Of a stretch of 64,000 nt of DNA, positions 17,238 through 26,525 are shown in pieces (position 1 is the first letter of the stretch; each line of letters starts with the position of its first letter). The notes beneath the pieces were generated by a model. The model worked only from the letters and a program-made list of their open reading frames with translations, was not told the DNA's origin and ran no database searches. The translations under genes were made by a program, and so were the position numbers. Origin of the DNA: Wenzhouxiangella sp. XN79A (lineage in GTDB: Bacteria; Pseudomonadota; Gammaproteobacteria; Xanthomonadales; Wenzhouxiangellaceae); assembly GCF_012272825.1 (NCBI RefSeq), contig NZ_JAAWWS010000134.1, positions 62,001-126,000 on the forward strand, given 5' to 3'.

Positions 17238-18833
17238 TTAGCAGAGTTCATCGTACAAGGCAATCAGCGGCCCGAGCCGATCCGCGTAGTGCTTCCAGCG
17301 TCCGACCGCGGCCCGATTCAGTTTCTGGCGGACCTGCCCGGCGCTGGCCGTCCGGACCGGCCGTCGATTTTCGTGGAATCGCAGGCACACCGGATCCCAC
17401 GGCAGGCCACAGAATTCGACCAGGCACCGGGCCTGTGCTTCGAAGTCGTCAAGCAGTTCCTCGTAGCGCACGGTCAGGAAACGGCCAGGAAGAACCTGCT
17501 CCCAGTGACTCGTCAGCGCACGAAAGTAACGGGTGTGGGCGGCGATGTCGTCGAGATCGTAGCTCCAGTGATGACCCCGGGCGAACAGCTGGCGATAGCA
17601 GCTCAGGCCCGTGTCGACCGGATCGCGCACGCAGTTCACGATCCGCGCGTTGGGCAGGATCAGGGCAATCAGGCCGGCGAGCGGAAAATTGTTCGGCATC
17701 TTGTCGGTGAACCGAGCGTGCCCCCGGCTCCAGCGAGCGGTGCGCTGGAGATAATCACGACCGAGCCCGGCAAGCGCATCGTCATCGAGTTCCCGCACCC
17801 GTTCAGGCGACCACCCGCCGGGCGTGCCGTCGCCGAGCGCCTTCAGCGCCAGGCGACCGAGATCGGGCAGCTCGCTGGCGCCGTTGCAGTCCGGATGGCT
17901 GGACAGGATCTGCTCGATCAGGGTCGAGCCCGACCGCGGAAGGCTGACGATGAAGATCGGCGCATCGGACCCCTCCCCGAGGGCACCGACCCGACCGACG
18001 TTCTCGAGCAGCTCGGGCGAGAACACCGAGCGGATTCTCGCTCCCTGCCTCGAGCGGGCCTCGGCGTCATACTGCACTTGACGACGCTTGATCCGATTGC
18101 CTGCTTCGAAGTGCCGGAACGCCTCGTCGTACTTCTCCTTCGATTCCAGAGCCGTTGCAAGCGCGAAGTGCAGGCCGATCCGGTCCACGTCGCTCGTCGA
18201 CAGCTCGATCTGCGCGCGGAGACGATCGATGTCATCGTCCTGGAACACCAGGACCTTCACGTTGGCCAACGCCCACCAGAGGTCACCGCTGCCCGGCCGG
18301 ATCGACACGCCGCGTCGGTACGCGGCCACGCTGCCATCGATGTCGGCCAGCGCCTTCAGGACATGCCCCAGGCACAACAGCGACTCCGCGTGATCACTCT
18401 TCAGACGTAGCGCCTGGCGGAACGCCGATGCAGCCTCGTCCAGCCGGGCCTGCGCGAGCAGCAGCCGTCCCAGGTTGAACCAGCCGGGTTGAAGGTCGCG
18501 CTCCAGCTTCAATGCATGACGAAAATCGGTCTCCGCCGCTTCCGGACGGTCGAGTGCACTCAAGCAGCTGCCTCGGTTCAGATAGAGGACGGCTCGCTTC
18601 GGCGCAAGTTCGAGCGCCGACTCGAACAATGGCAAGGCCGTTTCAGGCTGCCCTCGCCCCATCGCGACCACGCCGCGCAAGCGCCGGATCTCGTCGAGGC
18701 CGGCGGCCCCGGGCCGATCCAGCGGCGCCAGGACGGCCTCGGCCTCGGACCAGCGTCGCGCGCGGATGCAGGCACCGGCGCGGCGCAGGGCCGCCGCCGG
18801 TGCCGGCGGGCCGGAGGGGGGCGTCGGATGCAT
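17238..18833 (-). CDS. TPR-repeat sulfotransferase
   Basis: 531 residues from the ATG at 18833; upstream codons in this frame look non-coding. Residues about 10-250 are tetratricopeptide repeats (for example ALYLNRGSCLSALDRPEAA-type and WFNLGRLLLAQARLDEA units). From about 290 a sulfotransferase domain starts, with the PAPS 5'-phosphosulfate loop PRSGSTLIEQ (299-308) and a later 3'-phosphate-type motif (IVNCVRDPVDTGLSCYRQ). Such enzymes transfer sulfate from PAPS to a protein or small acceptor; the TPR part probably binds it. No secretion signal, so cytoplasmic. No PAPS synthesis genes nearby. Confidence 0.88.
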   Translation of the reverse strand: MHPTPPSGPPAPAAALRRAGACIRARRWSEAEAVLAPLDRPGAAGLDEIRRLRGVVAMGRGQPETALPLFESALELAPKRAVLYLNRGSCLSALDRPEAAETDFRHALKLERDLQPGWFNLGRLLLAQARLDEAASAFRQALRLKSDHAESLLCLGHVLKALADIDGSVAAYRRGVSIRPGSGDLWWALANVKVLVFQDDDIDRLRAQIELSTSDVDRIGLHFALATALESKEKYDEAFRHFEAGNRIKRRQVQYDAEARSRQGARIRSVFSPELLENVGRVGALGEGSDAPIFIVSLPRSGSTLIEQILSSHPDCNGASELPDLGRLALKALGDGTPGGWSPERVRELDDDALAGLGRDYLQRTARWSRGHARFTDKMPNNFPLAGLIALILPNARIVNCVRDPVDTGLSCYRQLFARGHHWSYDLDDIAAHTRYFRALTSHWEQVLPGRFLTVRYEELLDDFEAQARCLVEFCGLPWDPVCLRFHENRRPVRTASAGQVRQKLNRAAVGRWKHYADRLGPLIALYDELC

Positions 18834-18976
18834 CGATTCGTTACTGCGGTGACCAACGCCCGATTCTACGGGTCCGGCCGACGCAACGCCCCGGGTTCGA
18901 CGACGCGACGGGTCGATGTGGCCCGAGGCGCGCCGCGATGCCGGCGTATCGGAGCCCCTCGCAGGACACGACGCGG

Positions 18977-19167
18977 CCATGACCTCGGCCGACAACGGGG
19001 GGTGATCTCCAGACCTTTCCGGCCAGGAACGCGATGAAGACGGCGGCGGCCAACGGATCGACCCGGCCCCGCGCCGCGGCAACCTGCAACTGGCCGAAGA
19101 GCGCCACCCGGAAATCACCTTCCGGGCCACGCGCGAAGTCAGCGTCTACGTCGACGTCGAAGACTGA
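18977..19167 (+). pseudogene. Decayed duplicate of the prfC 3' end
   Basis: From about 19070 the strand reads [18 protein letters not shown], then EVSVYVDVED and TGA, almost the C terminus of the intact PrfC. Upstream, EDGGG (19049 region) and CGGCCGACAACG still align with the codons for AEDGGG and TADND of prfC, but there is frame disruption. Similarity is by eye about 75% at nucleotide level, and no start codon or N-terminal part remains. It may be a displaced original prfC end or the trace of an old paralogue. Confidence 0.8.
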
Positions 19168-19221
19168 ACCGCACTCCTCGCCAACGTTCGCTCGACCTCG
19201 GATGGCGCGGACCGCGCCGAG

Positions 19222-19962
19222 TCAGCCGGCTCGCTGCGGTGGGCCGGAGCGGGCTTCGAGGGCGCGCGTCCGCTTGCGCTCGTCACGCACGCACAGGACG
19301 AAAACGATCAGCAACATCACCAGCGTCAACACCATTTCCGGCGTCGCCTCGAAGGTCCACTGACGGTCCGTGGTCCACTCGGGTTCGACCCAGCCCTCCT
19401 CCCCGTCTCGATGCTGGACCCCTTCGCGTCGGTAGGACAGCCAGGGCCGATCCCAGAAGCCCAGGAACATTGTCTTCTCCACATGCAGACGGTGGTCGTC
19501 CATCGGCTGGCTGCGGTATTCCGTGGACGGAGCCACCAGGAGCACCAGCGAGACGCCGATCGCCAGGGCGATCAGTCCGTCCCACCCGGCCTTGCGATCC
19601 TGCGCCGAATCGCTGGCCCCGGATTCCGCCGCCGTCGATTCCGGCGCACCGGCGGACTGCAAATCGTGCCGCGGCAGGTCCACGCCGAGCACGCGCTGCG
19701 ACCCGGGAACCACGAGGAAGCTGACGATGAAGGTCAGCGGAAAGCCCAGGATGAACAGCACGAGGCGCCAGCCCAGGCTGGTTCGATCCTGGGCCAGGTG
19801 ACCGGCGTAGAGCAGCGCCATGACGATGGTGAACATCGACAGCCCCTGCCAGGGAAAGCCCTGCTGGAGGGTGATACCCAGCTCCCCGGAAACGGGCGCC
19901 GCCTGGACCGGACCGGCACCGGCCGTGAACAGCAGCACGAGAACGAAAACGGGACGGATCAT
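19222..19962 (-). CDS. Membrane protein of unknown function
   Basis: 246 residues. A signal peptide or first helix (PVFVLVLLFTAGAGPVQA), then helices at about 41-56, 66-86, 128-146 and 211-228, with a polar loop between the third and fourth (EYRSQPMDDHRLHVEKTMF, ending WTTDRQWTFEATPEM). The C terminus is basic and cytoplasmic-looking (RDERKRTRALEARS). I do not recognise the family. It lies alone between the prfC remnant and the divergent MATE transporter. Confidence 0.6.
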   Translation of the reverse strand: MIRPVFVLVLLFTAGAGPVQAAPVSGELGITLQQGFPWQGLSMFTIVMALLYAGHLAQDRTSLGWRLVLFILGFPLTFIVSFLVVPGSQRVLGVDLPRHDLQSAGAPESTAAESGASDSAQDRKAGWDGLIALAIGVSLVLLVAPSTEYRSQPMDDHRLHVEKTMFLGFWDRPWLSYRREGVQHRDGEEGWVEPEWTTDRQWTFEATPEMVLTLVMLLIVFVLCVRDERKRTRALEARSGPPQRAG

Positions 19963-20153
19963 CGCGGCGACCCCATGACGAAACCGGGCTCAGTATAGTC
20001 CGGGTCCGTCTTCCCGGTCATCGGGAAAATTCCTACAGCGACGCGCCCGGTCCGGCATCGACCCGGCGCGCGGCGCGGCGCTCGCCCCGGGGCGCCGGCG
20101 GACAGGCACAATGCGCGGATGACTGGCGACTCCTCCACGTCGATCGTTCCGGC

Positions 20154-21509
20154 ATGAACGCCCTGGCCGCCGCCCGGGCGCACTTTCCGAATCGCGACCG
20201 GCGGCGCGCGCTGCTGACGCTGGCGCTGCCGATCATCGGCGGGATGGCCTCGCAGAACATCCTGAACCTGGTCGACATCGCGATGGTCGGCCGGCTCGGC
20301 ACCACCGCGCTGGCCGCCACCGGGCTGGGGTCCTTCGCCAACTGGCTGTCGATGGCCTTCATCCTCGGGCTGGCCACCGGCGTCCAGGCGATCTGCGCAC
20401 GCCGCGTCGGCGAAGGCGCGCATGGAGAAATCGCCGTGCCGCTGAACGGCGGGCTGATGCTCGCGCTGATGCTCGGCACGCCGCTCGCCGCGGTCCTGAT
20501 CCTGTTCGCGCCCGAACTGCTGGCCCTGATCAACAACGATCCGGCGGTGGTCGAGGAGACCATCCCCTACCTGCAGGTCCGGCTGCTGGCGCTGGTCTTC
20601 GTCGGCATGAATTTCTCGTTCCGCGGCTACTGGTCGGCGGTCCATCGCACCGGCATCTACCTGGTCACGCTGCTGGTCATGCACGCGCTGAACATCGTCC
20701 TGAACTGGGTGCTGATCTTCGGCAATCTCGGCGCGCCGGCGATGGGCGTGACCGGCGCCGGGCTGGCCACCACGCTGTCGATCGTGGTCGGCTTCTTCAT
20801 CTACGTGGGCTTCGGATTGAAATATGCATGGTCGGAGGGTTTCCTGCACCACCGGCCGTCGGTCACGATGCTGAAGAAACAATTCAAGCTCAGCCTGCCG
20901 GCCAGCCTGCAGCAGTTGTTCTTCTCGGCCGGCATGCTGACGCTGATCGTGATCTTCGGCCTGATCGGCACCGACCAACTGGCCGCGGCCAACGTGCTGA
21001 TGACGCTGGGCCTGGTGATCATCCTGCCGGCGATCGGCCTCGGCATCGCCACCGCCACGCTGGTCGGCAATGCGCTGGGCCGCGGCGATGTCGACGATGC
21101 GCGCGCCTGGGGCTGGGATGCCGCGCTCTTCACTGCGCTGGTCGCTGCGACGATGGGACTGATCATCGCGCTGTTCGGCCGCCCCATCCTCGGGATGTTC
21201 CTGACCGACCCGGACGTCGTCGCGCTGGCCTGGCCGGCGTTGCTGGTCTCGTGCGTGGTCATCGGCATCGACGCCGCCGGCCTGGTCCTGCTGCACGCGC
21301 TGCTCGGCGCCGGCGACACCGGCCGGGTGATGAAGATCTCGCTGGTCGCGCAGTGGTTGCTGTTCCTGCCCGTCGCCGCGCTGGCCGGCCCGGTGCTCGG
21401 CGGAGGCCTGCTGCTGGTCTGGGTCCTGCAGGGGCTGTACCGCTGCGGCCAGACGCTCTGGTTCGCCCGGGCCTGGCAGCAGGGCCGTTGGCAGCACATC
21501 GAGGTGTAG
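20154..21509 (+). CDS. MATE-family efflux transporter
   Basis: 451 residues with twelve predicted membrane helices in two halves. The N-terminal MatE signature is clear ([27 protein letters not shown]) and the second half repeats it ([39 protein letters not shown]). Such proteins export cationic compounds or drugs in exchange for Na+ or H+. The start ATG follows a short gap divergent from the 19222-19962 gene. The nucleoside transporter gene follows 101 bases later on the same strand. Substrate not predictable. Confidence 0.9.
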   Translation: MNALAAARAHFPNRDRRRALLTLALPIIGGMASQNILNLVDIAMVGRLGTTALAATGLGSFANWLSMAFILGLATGVQAICARRVGEGAHGEIAVPLNGGLMLALMLGTPLAAVLILFAPELLALINNDPAVVEETIPYLQVRLLALVFVGMNFSFRGYWSAVHRTGIYLVTLLVMHALNIVLNWVLIFGNLGAPAMGVTGAGLATTLSIVVGFFIYVGFGLKYAWSEGFLHHRPSVTMLKKQFKLSLPASLQQLFFSAGMLTLIVIFGLIGTDQLAAANVLMTLGLVIILPAIGLGIATATLVGNALGRGDVDDARAWGWDAALFTALVAATMGLIIALFGRPILGMFLTDPDVVALAWPALLVSCVVIGIDAAGLVLLHALLGAGDTGRVMKISLVAQWLLFLPVAALAGPVLGGGLLLVWVLQGLYRCGQTLWFARAWQQGRWQHIEV

Positions 21510-21610
21510 GCGGGGCGCCAGACCCGCTGACTCGAGGCCGTTTCCTGAGGTACACGGGCAGCGGGACAAGCGGCTACACTGCCCGGCGACTTCCTGCGCC
21601 GGACCCGTCC

Positions 21611-22873
21611 ATGGCCAACCTGATCGGATTGCTCGGCATCGCGCTGCTGCTCGGCGTCGCGTGGGCCGTTTCCGAGCACCGCCGTCACATCCAGTGGCAG
21701 ACGATCATCATCGGACTGCTGCTGCAGCTCGCGCTGGCCGTTTTCGTGCTGTGGGTGCCGTTCGGGCGGGTCGTGTTCGAAACCCTGGGCTCGGGTTTCG
21801 TGACGCTGATCGGCTACACCCAGGCCGGCTCGGCCTTCATCTTCGGCGACCTGGCCAACGCCGAGAGCTACGGATTCATCTTCGCCTTCCAGGTGCTGCC
21901 GACGATCATCTTCTTCGCCTCGCTGATGGCCTGCCTCTACCACCTCGGCGTCATGCAGAAGATCGTCGAGTGGATGGCCGTGATCATGACCCGCTTCATG
22001 AAGGTCTCGGGTTCGGAATCGCTGGCCACGGCAGCCAATGTCTTCGTCGGCCAGACCGAGGCGCCGCTGGTGGTCCGGCCGTTCATCGCCGGCATGACCC
22101 GCTCGGAGCTGTTCGCGCTGATGACCGGCGGCATGGCGACGATCGCCGGCGGCGTGCTGGCCGCCTACGTACTGCTGCTCGGCGGCAGCGACCCGGAACA
22201 GCAGGCCTTCTACGCCAAGCACCTGATCTCGGCCTCGATCATGGCCGCGCCGGCGGCGCTGCTGGTGGCCAAGCTGATCCTGCCCGAACGCGAGGCCTCC
22301 GAAACCATGGGCCTGGTCCGGACGACCGTGGAACGCGAGCACACCAACCTGATCGAAGCCGCCGCCGGCGGGGCCGGCGAGGGGCTGAAGCTGGCCCTGA
22401 ACGTCGGCGCGATGCTGCTGGCCTTCCTTGCCCTGATCGCGCTGATCAACGGCCCGCTGACCTGGCTCGGTTCGGTCACCGGCCTCGAAGCCGTGGTCGG
22501 CCAGCCGATCGACCTGGCCCTGTTGCTCGGCTGGCTGTTCGCGCCGGTCGCGTTCCTGGTCGGTGTGCCGCTGGAGGAAGCCGTGACCGTGGGTGGACTG
22601 ATCGGCCAGAAGATCGTGGCCAACGAGTTCGTCGCCTACGTCGCACTGACCGAGATCCAGGGCGAGCTGTCCGAGCGCTCGGTGCTGATCGCGACCTACG
22701 CGCTGTGCGGCTTCGCCAACTTCGCCTCGATCGCCATCCAGCTCGGCGGCATCGGCGGCATCGCCCCATCACGAAGAGCCGACCTGGCCCAGCTGGGCCT
22801 GAAGGCGATCCTCGGCGGGACCATCGTCAGCCTGTTGAACGCGGCCTGGGCCGGCCTGCTGGTGTGGCACTGA
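21611..22873 (+). CDS. Concentrative nucleoside transporter (CNT/NupC family)
   Basis: 420 residues and about ten helices. It carries the CNT core sequences: [26 protein letters not shown], then [24 protein letters not shown] with the nucleoside-binding [17 protein letters not shown], and the C-terminal [23 protein letters not shown] proteins import nucleosides with Na+ or H+ across the inner membrane. The start ATG at 21611 gives the expected N-terminal hydrophobic helix. The next gene probably begins inside its last codons. Confidence 0.92.
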   Translation: MANLIGLLGIALLLGVAWAVSEHRRHIQWQTIIIGLLLQLALAVFVLWVPFGRVVFETLGSGFVTLIGYTQAGSAFIFGDLANAESYGFIFAFQVLPTIIFFASLMACLYHLGVMQKIVEWMAVIMTRFMKVSGSESLATAANVFVGQTEAPLVVRPFIAGMTRSELFALMTGGMATIAGGVLAAYVLLLGGSDPEQQAFYAKHLISASIMAAPAALLVAKLILPEREASETMGLVRTTVEREHTNLIEAAAGGAGEGLKLALNVGAMLLAFLALIALINGPLTWLGSVTGLEAVVGQPIDLALLLGWLFAPVAFLVGVPLEEAVTVGGLIGQKIVANEFVAYVALTEIQGELSERSVLIATYALCGFANFASIAIQLGGIGGIAPSRRADLAQLGLKAILGGTIVSLLNAAWAGLLVWH

Positions 22874-23934
22874 GCCGGGCGTTGCGACCTTCGATCCGTA
22901 CCGTGGCGGCGCTCGCCCTGCTGATCGCGGTCACGGCCTGCGCGGCGGGGTCGGCGGCCGATCCCGATGGGCCATCGTTCACCGAACTGTTGTTCGTCAC
23001 CGACCGGGCCGACCGCTCGGACGATCCAGAGACGCCTCGATTCGGCGGGCGCCGCGGTCCGGTCGTGCACGGCCGGTGCGAAGTGCGGTTCCGGAACATC
23101 CCGCTGACCGACGGGCTCGCCCGGGCCCTGGACACCCACATCCCGACCGAGATCCGCAACGTGCATCGAGTCGCAACGATGCCGGCCGCAGCCTTCGACA
23201 GCGAACTGCAGCAGCTTCCGCCCGAGCGCCCGATCGTGCTGTTCGTGCACGGCTACGCCTACGGCTTCGATCGGGCCTGCCGCCAGGGCGCCCAGCTGCA
23301 GCGGCGACTGGGCGAGGACGCCACGGTGCTGCTGTTCACCTGGCCGTCGGACGGCAACCCGATGGACTACGGCTCCGACCGCGGCGACGCGGAGTGGGCG
23401 GCGCTGGATTTCGCCGACCTGGTCGAACGACTGAACGCGGTCGTCGGACCGGACCGGCTGAAGATCGCCGCGCACTCGCTCGGCAGCCGGACCGTGCTCG
23501 ATGCGCTGGTCCGGCTGCAGCTGAAGAACGGGATCGAACGGCTGGCCGATCACCTGGTGCTGCTCGCGCCGGACTTCGACACCGCGCGGTTCCGCGCGCT
23601 GTGGCCACTGCTGGCGCCGATGGTTCGCGATGCAACGCTGTACGTGTCGGACAACGATCGACCGCTGGGGGTGTCGGAATCGCTGCACGACATGCCACGC
23701 CTCGGTCAGGCCGGTGGGGCGCCGACCGTGCTCGACGGCCTGCAGACCGTCGATGTCTCGCCGCTGGGCCGCTATCATCCCACGGGTCACGAGTACTACC
23801 GGTACCACCCGGCGGCGGGCGAGGATTTCATTGCGCTGCTGCTGGGCCGGGCCGACGCTGCCGAGCGGCCGAACACCGTGCGCCGGACGCAGGATGGCAA
23901 GACCTGGTACGAACTGGTCGATCGCGAGGACTGA
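22864..23934 (+). CDS. DUF900-type alpha/beta-hydrolase lipoprotein
   Basis: There is no ATG near the start of the protein. GTG at 22864 (10-base overlap with the nucleoside transporter) gives [21 protein letters not shown], followed by the lipobox VTAC; TTG at 22882 is an alternative. The domain has [29 protein letters not shown], the nucleophile motif AHSLGSR and a late His, as in the DUF900 esterase-like family. A periplasmic or outer-membrane-anchored esterase/lipase is plausible; substrate unknown. Confidence 0.85.
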   Translation: MALSRALRPSIRTVAALALLIAVTACAAGSAADPDGPSFTELLFVTDRADRSDDPETPRFGGRRGPVVHGRCEVRFRNIPLTDGLARALDTHIPTEIRNVHRVATMPAAAFDSELQQLPPERPIVLFVHGYAYGFDRACRQGAQLQRRLGEDATVLLFTWPSDGNPMDYGSDRGDAEWAALDFADLVERLNAVVGPDRLKIAAHSLGSRTVLDALVRLQLKNGIERLADHLVLLAPDFDTARFRALWPLLAPMVRDATLYVSDNDRPLGVSESLHDMPRLGQAGGAPTVLDGLQTVDVSPLGRYHPTGHEYYRYHPAAGEDFIALLLGRADAAERPNTVRRTQDGKTWYELVDRED

Positions 23935-23946
23935 CCGTTCTCCGGC

Positions 23947-24702
23947 TCAGCGCCGCAGCCGATGGCCGAGCATTTCCTTCAGTGCGCGCCGACTGCCGTC
24001 CAGCGCATCGCTGTCGGGCAGCCAGCGCAGCAGGCTCGGCGGATCGCCGCGGACTTCGTGGTCGGTCGGCACCGTGAGCACCTCCAGACCGGTGGACTCG
24101 AAGTGGGCCGATGCGCGGCGCATGTGCAGCGCCGAGGTCACCAGCAGGATGCGGTCCGCGCCCCGGGCCCGCAGCATCGTCGCACTGAAATCGGCGTTCT
24201 GGCGGGTGTCGAGGCTGGCCGGCTCGAGCAGGATCCGGTCGGCCGGCATGCCCAGGTCGGTCAGCAGCCGGACCGCGGCTTCGGCCTCGCTGCTGCCGGC
24301 GTCCCGCCACGGCTGGGCCCCGCCGGAGATCAGGATCTCGGGTGCCTTGCCGGCCCGCCACAGGCGGAACGCGTGCCAGTAGCGATCGGCGGCTGCGCCG
24401 AGATCGGGTTGCGGGTTGCGCGAGGTCGGCGGAGCGATGCCGCCGCCGAGCACGACGATCGCGTCGGCCTCCGGCACGCGCTCGATCGCGATCGGGGGGT
24501 GCATGGATTCGAGGTGGCCGCGCAGCGCGTCCGACACGGCCGGCGTGGCCATGAGCCACAGCGTGGCCAGCGCAACGAACACGATCGCCTTGCCGCCCCG
24601 CCGGTCGCGCCAGGCCAGCCACAACCCGAGCAGCGCCAGCACGATCAGCCCGCCGGGCGGCAGGACCAGGGCCTGGCCGACCTTTTCGACGAAATCACCC
24701 AT
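23947..24702 (-). CDS. YdcF/ElyC-family (DUF218) membrane protein
   Basis: 251 residues: two N-terminal helices (about 12-29 and 37-54) and then a DUF218 domain outside the membrane with ADAIVVLGGGIAPP, SGGAQPWRDAGSSEAEAA, LEPASLDTRQNA and LLVTSALHMRRA. E. coli ElyC with this architecture influences lipid-II carrier recycling and envelope integrity; that function is transferred only by family. The ATG at 24702 overlaps the stop of the DUF4239 gene by 8 bases, so the two are likely translated together. Confidence 0.9.
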   Translation of the reverse strand: MGDFVEKVGQALVLPPGGLIVLALLGLWLAWRDRRGGKAIVFVALATLWLMATPAVSDALRGHLESMHPPIAIERVPEADAIVVLGGGIAPPTSRNPQPDLGAAADRYWHAFRLWRAGKAPEILISGGAQPWRDAGSSEAEAAVRLLTDLGMPADRILLEPASLDTRQNADFSATMLRARGADRILLVTSALHMRRASAHFESTGLEVLTVPTDHEVRGDPPSLLRWLPDSDALDGSRRALKEMLGHRLRR

Positions 24703-25522
24703 CGACCGGTCCCGCCGGGCCCGAGCGTTCGATCGCAGCGTCGGTCGCGGGCTCCGGCGCAAGCGGAGCCTGTCGATCCAGCGGCGCCAGTCGTTCCAGA
24801 GGAGCTTGCGAAACCCGGATCAGCCCGATGCTGCCGTGATCCATGTCGACGGTGGCCAGCAGCGCCGAGGCGATCAGCAGCGCCAGCGCCCGGGTCATGA
24901 GGTTGCGCCGTTGGCCCTCGAGACGTCCGGCATAGCCGATCACCAGCAGTGTCAGCAGCGAGCAGGCCACCAGCAGGGCAAGAATCGCCCACGGCAGGTG
25001 CCGCTCGCTGGCAGCCGCGCGGTGCTCGGCCACGTCGATCAGTGCGCCGACCGCGTCGAGGACCTCGACGTGATACTCCGGCGCCAGCCCGTCGACCTCG
25101 AGTGCCCGGATCCAGATCGCTTCGAGCAGCCGATCGCTGCGCTGGCGTTCGGCCGCCGCCAGTCCGTCGCGCTCCATCGAATGGTCGCGCCGATGATCGA
25201 GAAAGGCCCGCAGCGCAGCCTGCACCGCCCGAGCGTCCTCGGCCGGCAGCAGTCCCGCCTCGAGCGCCACGGCATGCGCCGCGCTGGCCTCGGCGACGAC
25301 CAGGTCCTGGCGCTCGACGTACCGGCTGGCCGAGCCGCCGAAGCTGAAGCCCAGCAGCAGGGCGAGCAGCCCCAGCATGGCACCCTGGATGGCGCCGGCG
25401 TCGATCGCGCGGTCGCGGCCATGCGCAAGGTGCCGGTCGGCCAGCCAGCGTCCCGACTCGACCATCGCCAGCAGTGAGACCACGAACGTGATGGCCAGAA
25501 CGAATTCCATGGTCGTGGTCAT
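24695..25522 (-). CDS. DUF4239 (bestrophin-like) membrane protein
   Basis: 275 residues. Helices at about 5-22, 44-62, 176-194 and 203-220; the second is followed by FGGSASRYVERQDLVVAEASA, typical of DUF4239 proteins, which are distantly related to bestrophin channels. The long cytoplasmic helical segment (about 65-170) and the Pro-rich C terminus (APLDRQAPLAPEPATD) fit the family. No experimentally fixed function. The start at 25522 (MTTTMEF) removes an unrelated 14-residue extension. It is divergent from the sirtuin gene with a 98-base gap. Confidence 0.8.
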   Translation of the reverse strand: MTTTMEFVLAITFVVSLLAMVESGRWLADRHLAHGRDRAIDAGAIQGAMLGLLALLLGFSFGGSASRYVERQDLVVAEASAAHAVALEAGLLPAEDARAVQAALRAFLDHRRDHSMERDGLAAAERQRSDRLLEAIWIRALEVDGLAPEYHVEVLDAVGALIDVAEHRAAASERHLPWAILALLVACSLLTLLVIGYAGRLEGQRRNLMTRALALLIASALLATVDMDHGSIGLIRVSQAPLERLAPLDRQAPLAPEPATDAAIERSGPAGPVDG

Positions 25523-25620
25523 CGGCGGACGCTCCCTGTGTCGCGCTGGACGATCGGCGTGCAAGCGCGCACATCATAGCCAGCCACGCCCGTCCTGTTG
25601 CGCATGGCAGACTGCCGACC

Positions 25621-26370
25621 ATGACCGCCGCCGATCCACTGCACCAGGCCCGCCGCGCGCTGACTGCCGCCCGACGCGTTACCGTGCTGACCGGCGCCGG
25701 CATCTCGGCAGAGTCCGGCATCCCGACCTTCCGCGAGGCGCAGATTGGCCTCTGGGCGACGTTCGATCCACGCCAGCTGGCCTCGCCGGAGGGCTTCGCC
25801 GAGAACCCCGGCCGGGTCTGGGACTGGTACCAATGGCGGCGGACCCTGATCGGCAACAGCGCGCCGAACCCCGGTCATCGGGCGCTGGCGGAACTGCAGC
25901 GGCGCCGGCCGGACCTGGTGTTGATCACCCAGAACGTCGACGGCCTGCACCAGCGCGCCGGGTCGCGCGGCGTGCTCGAGCTGCACGGCAGCGTCCAGCG
26001 CACGGTCTGCTCGGTGACCCGGCGGGCGATCGACGCCGACTGGCTGGCCCGCCATGCCGACGATCATCCGCCGCCGTCGCCGCACCACCCCGACGGACTG
26101 GCCCGCCCCGACGTCGTCTGGTTCGGCGAGGCGCTGCCGGCCGACGTGCTGGAGGCCGCGTTCGAAGCCGCCGCGAACTGCGACCTGATGCTGGTCGTCG
26201 GCACCTCCGGCGAGGTCCACCCGGCGGCCGGTCTGCCGCGGATCGCTCGCGAGCAGGGCGCGACGATCATCGACGTCAACCCGCAAGCCGATGCGATCCG
26301 CGAGTTCGCCGATCTCGTCCTGGCCCGGCCCGGCGGCGAGGTCCTGCCGAAGCTGATCGGGCCGGACTGA
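25621..26370 (+). CDS. cobB: NAD-dependent protein deacylase (sirtuin) lacking zinc cysteines
   Basis: 249 residues. NAD-binding GAGISAESGIPTFR (25-38), TQNVDGLH (103-110), catalytic H122 in LELHGS and the late VGTSGEVHPA are intact. Tyr70 and Arg73 in WYQWRR correspond to the YxxR pair of SIRT5/CobB-type desuccinylases. The zinc-ribbon is altered: only Cys130 remains where CxxC is expected, and PPSPHHPDGL replaces the second CxxC. So the fold may be stabilised without zinc or by the paired histidines. The assignment as a deacylase is secure; the acyl preference is inferred. Confidence 0.9.
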   Translation: MTAADPLHQARRALTAARRVTVLTGAGISAESGIPTFREAQIGLWATFDPRQLASPEGFAENPGRVWDWYQWRRTLIGNSAPNPGHRALAELQRRRPDLVLITQNVDGLHQRAGSRGVLELHGSVQRTVCSVTRRAIDADWLARHADDHPPPSPHHPDGLARPDVVWFGEALPADVLEAAFEAAANCDLMLVVGTSGEVHPAAGLPRIAREQGATIIDVNPQADAIREFADLVLARPGGEVLPKLIGPD

Positions 26371-26525
26371 CCCGGGCGCGCCTGGACGTTTTGCCGGCCG
26401 GGGCGCTACGGCAATTGATTTCCGACGGCCGGTGGCCTAGGCTTCCCCGAGATCCGCGCACGGCCGAGTCACGATGGCGACACCGCCCCGAGTCGGCAGC
26501 CATCGATGAACAGGGGACGATTTCG

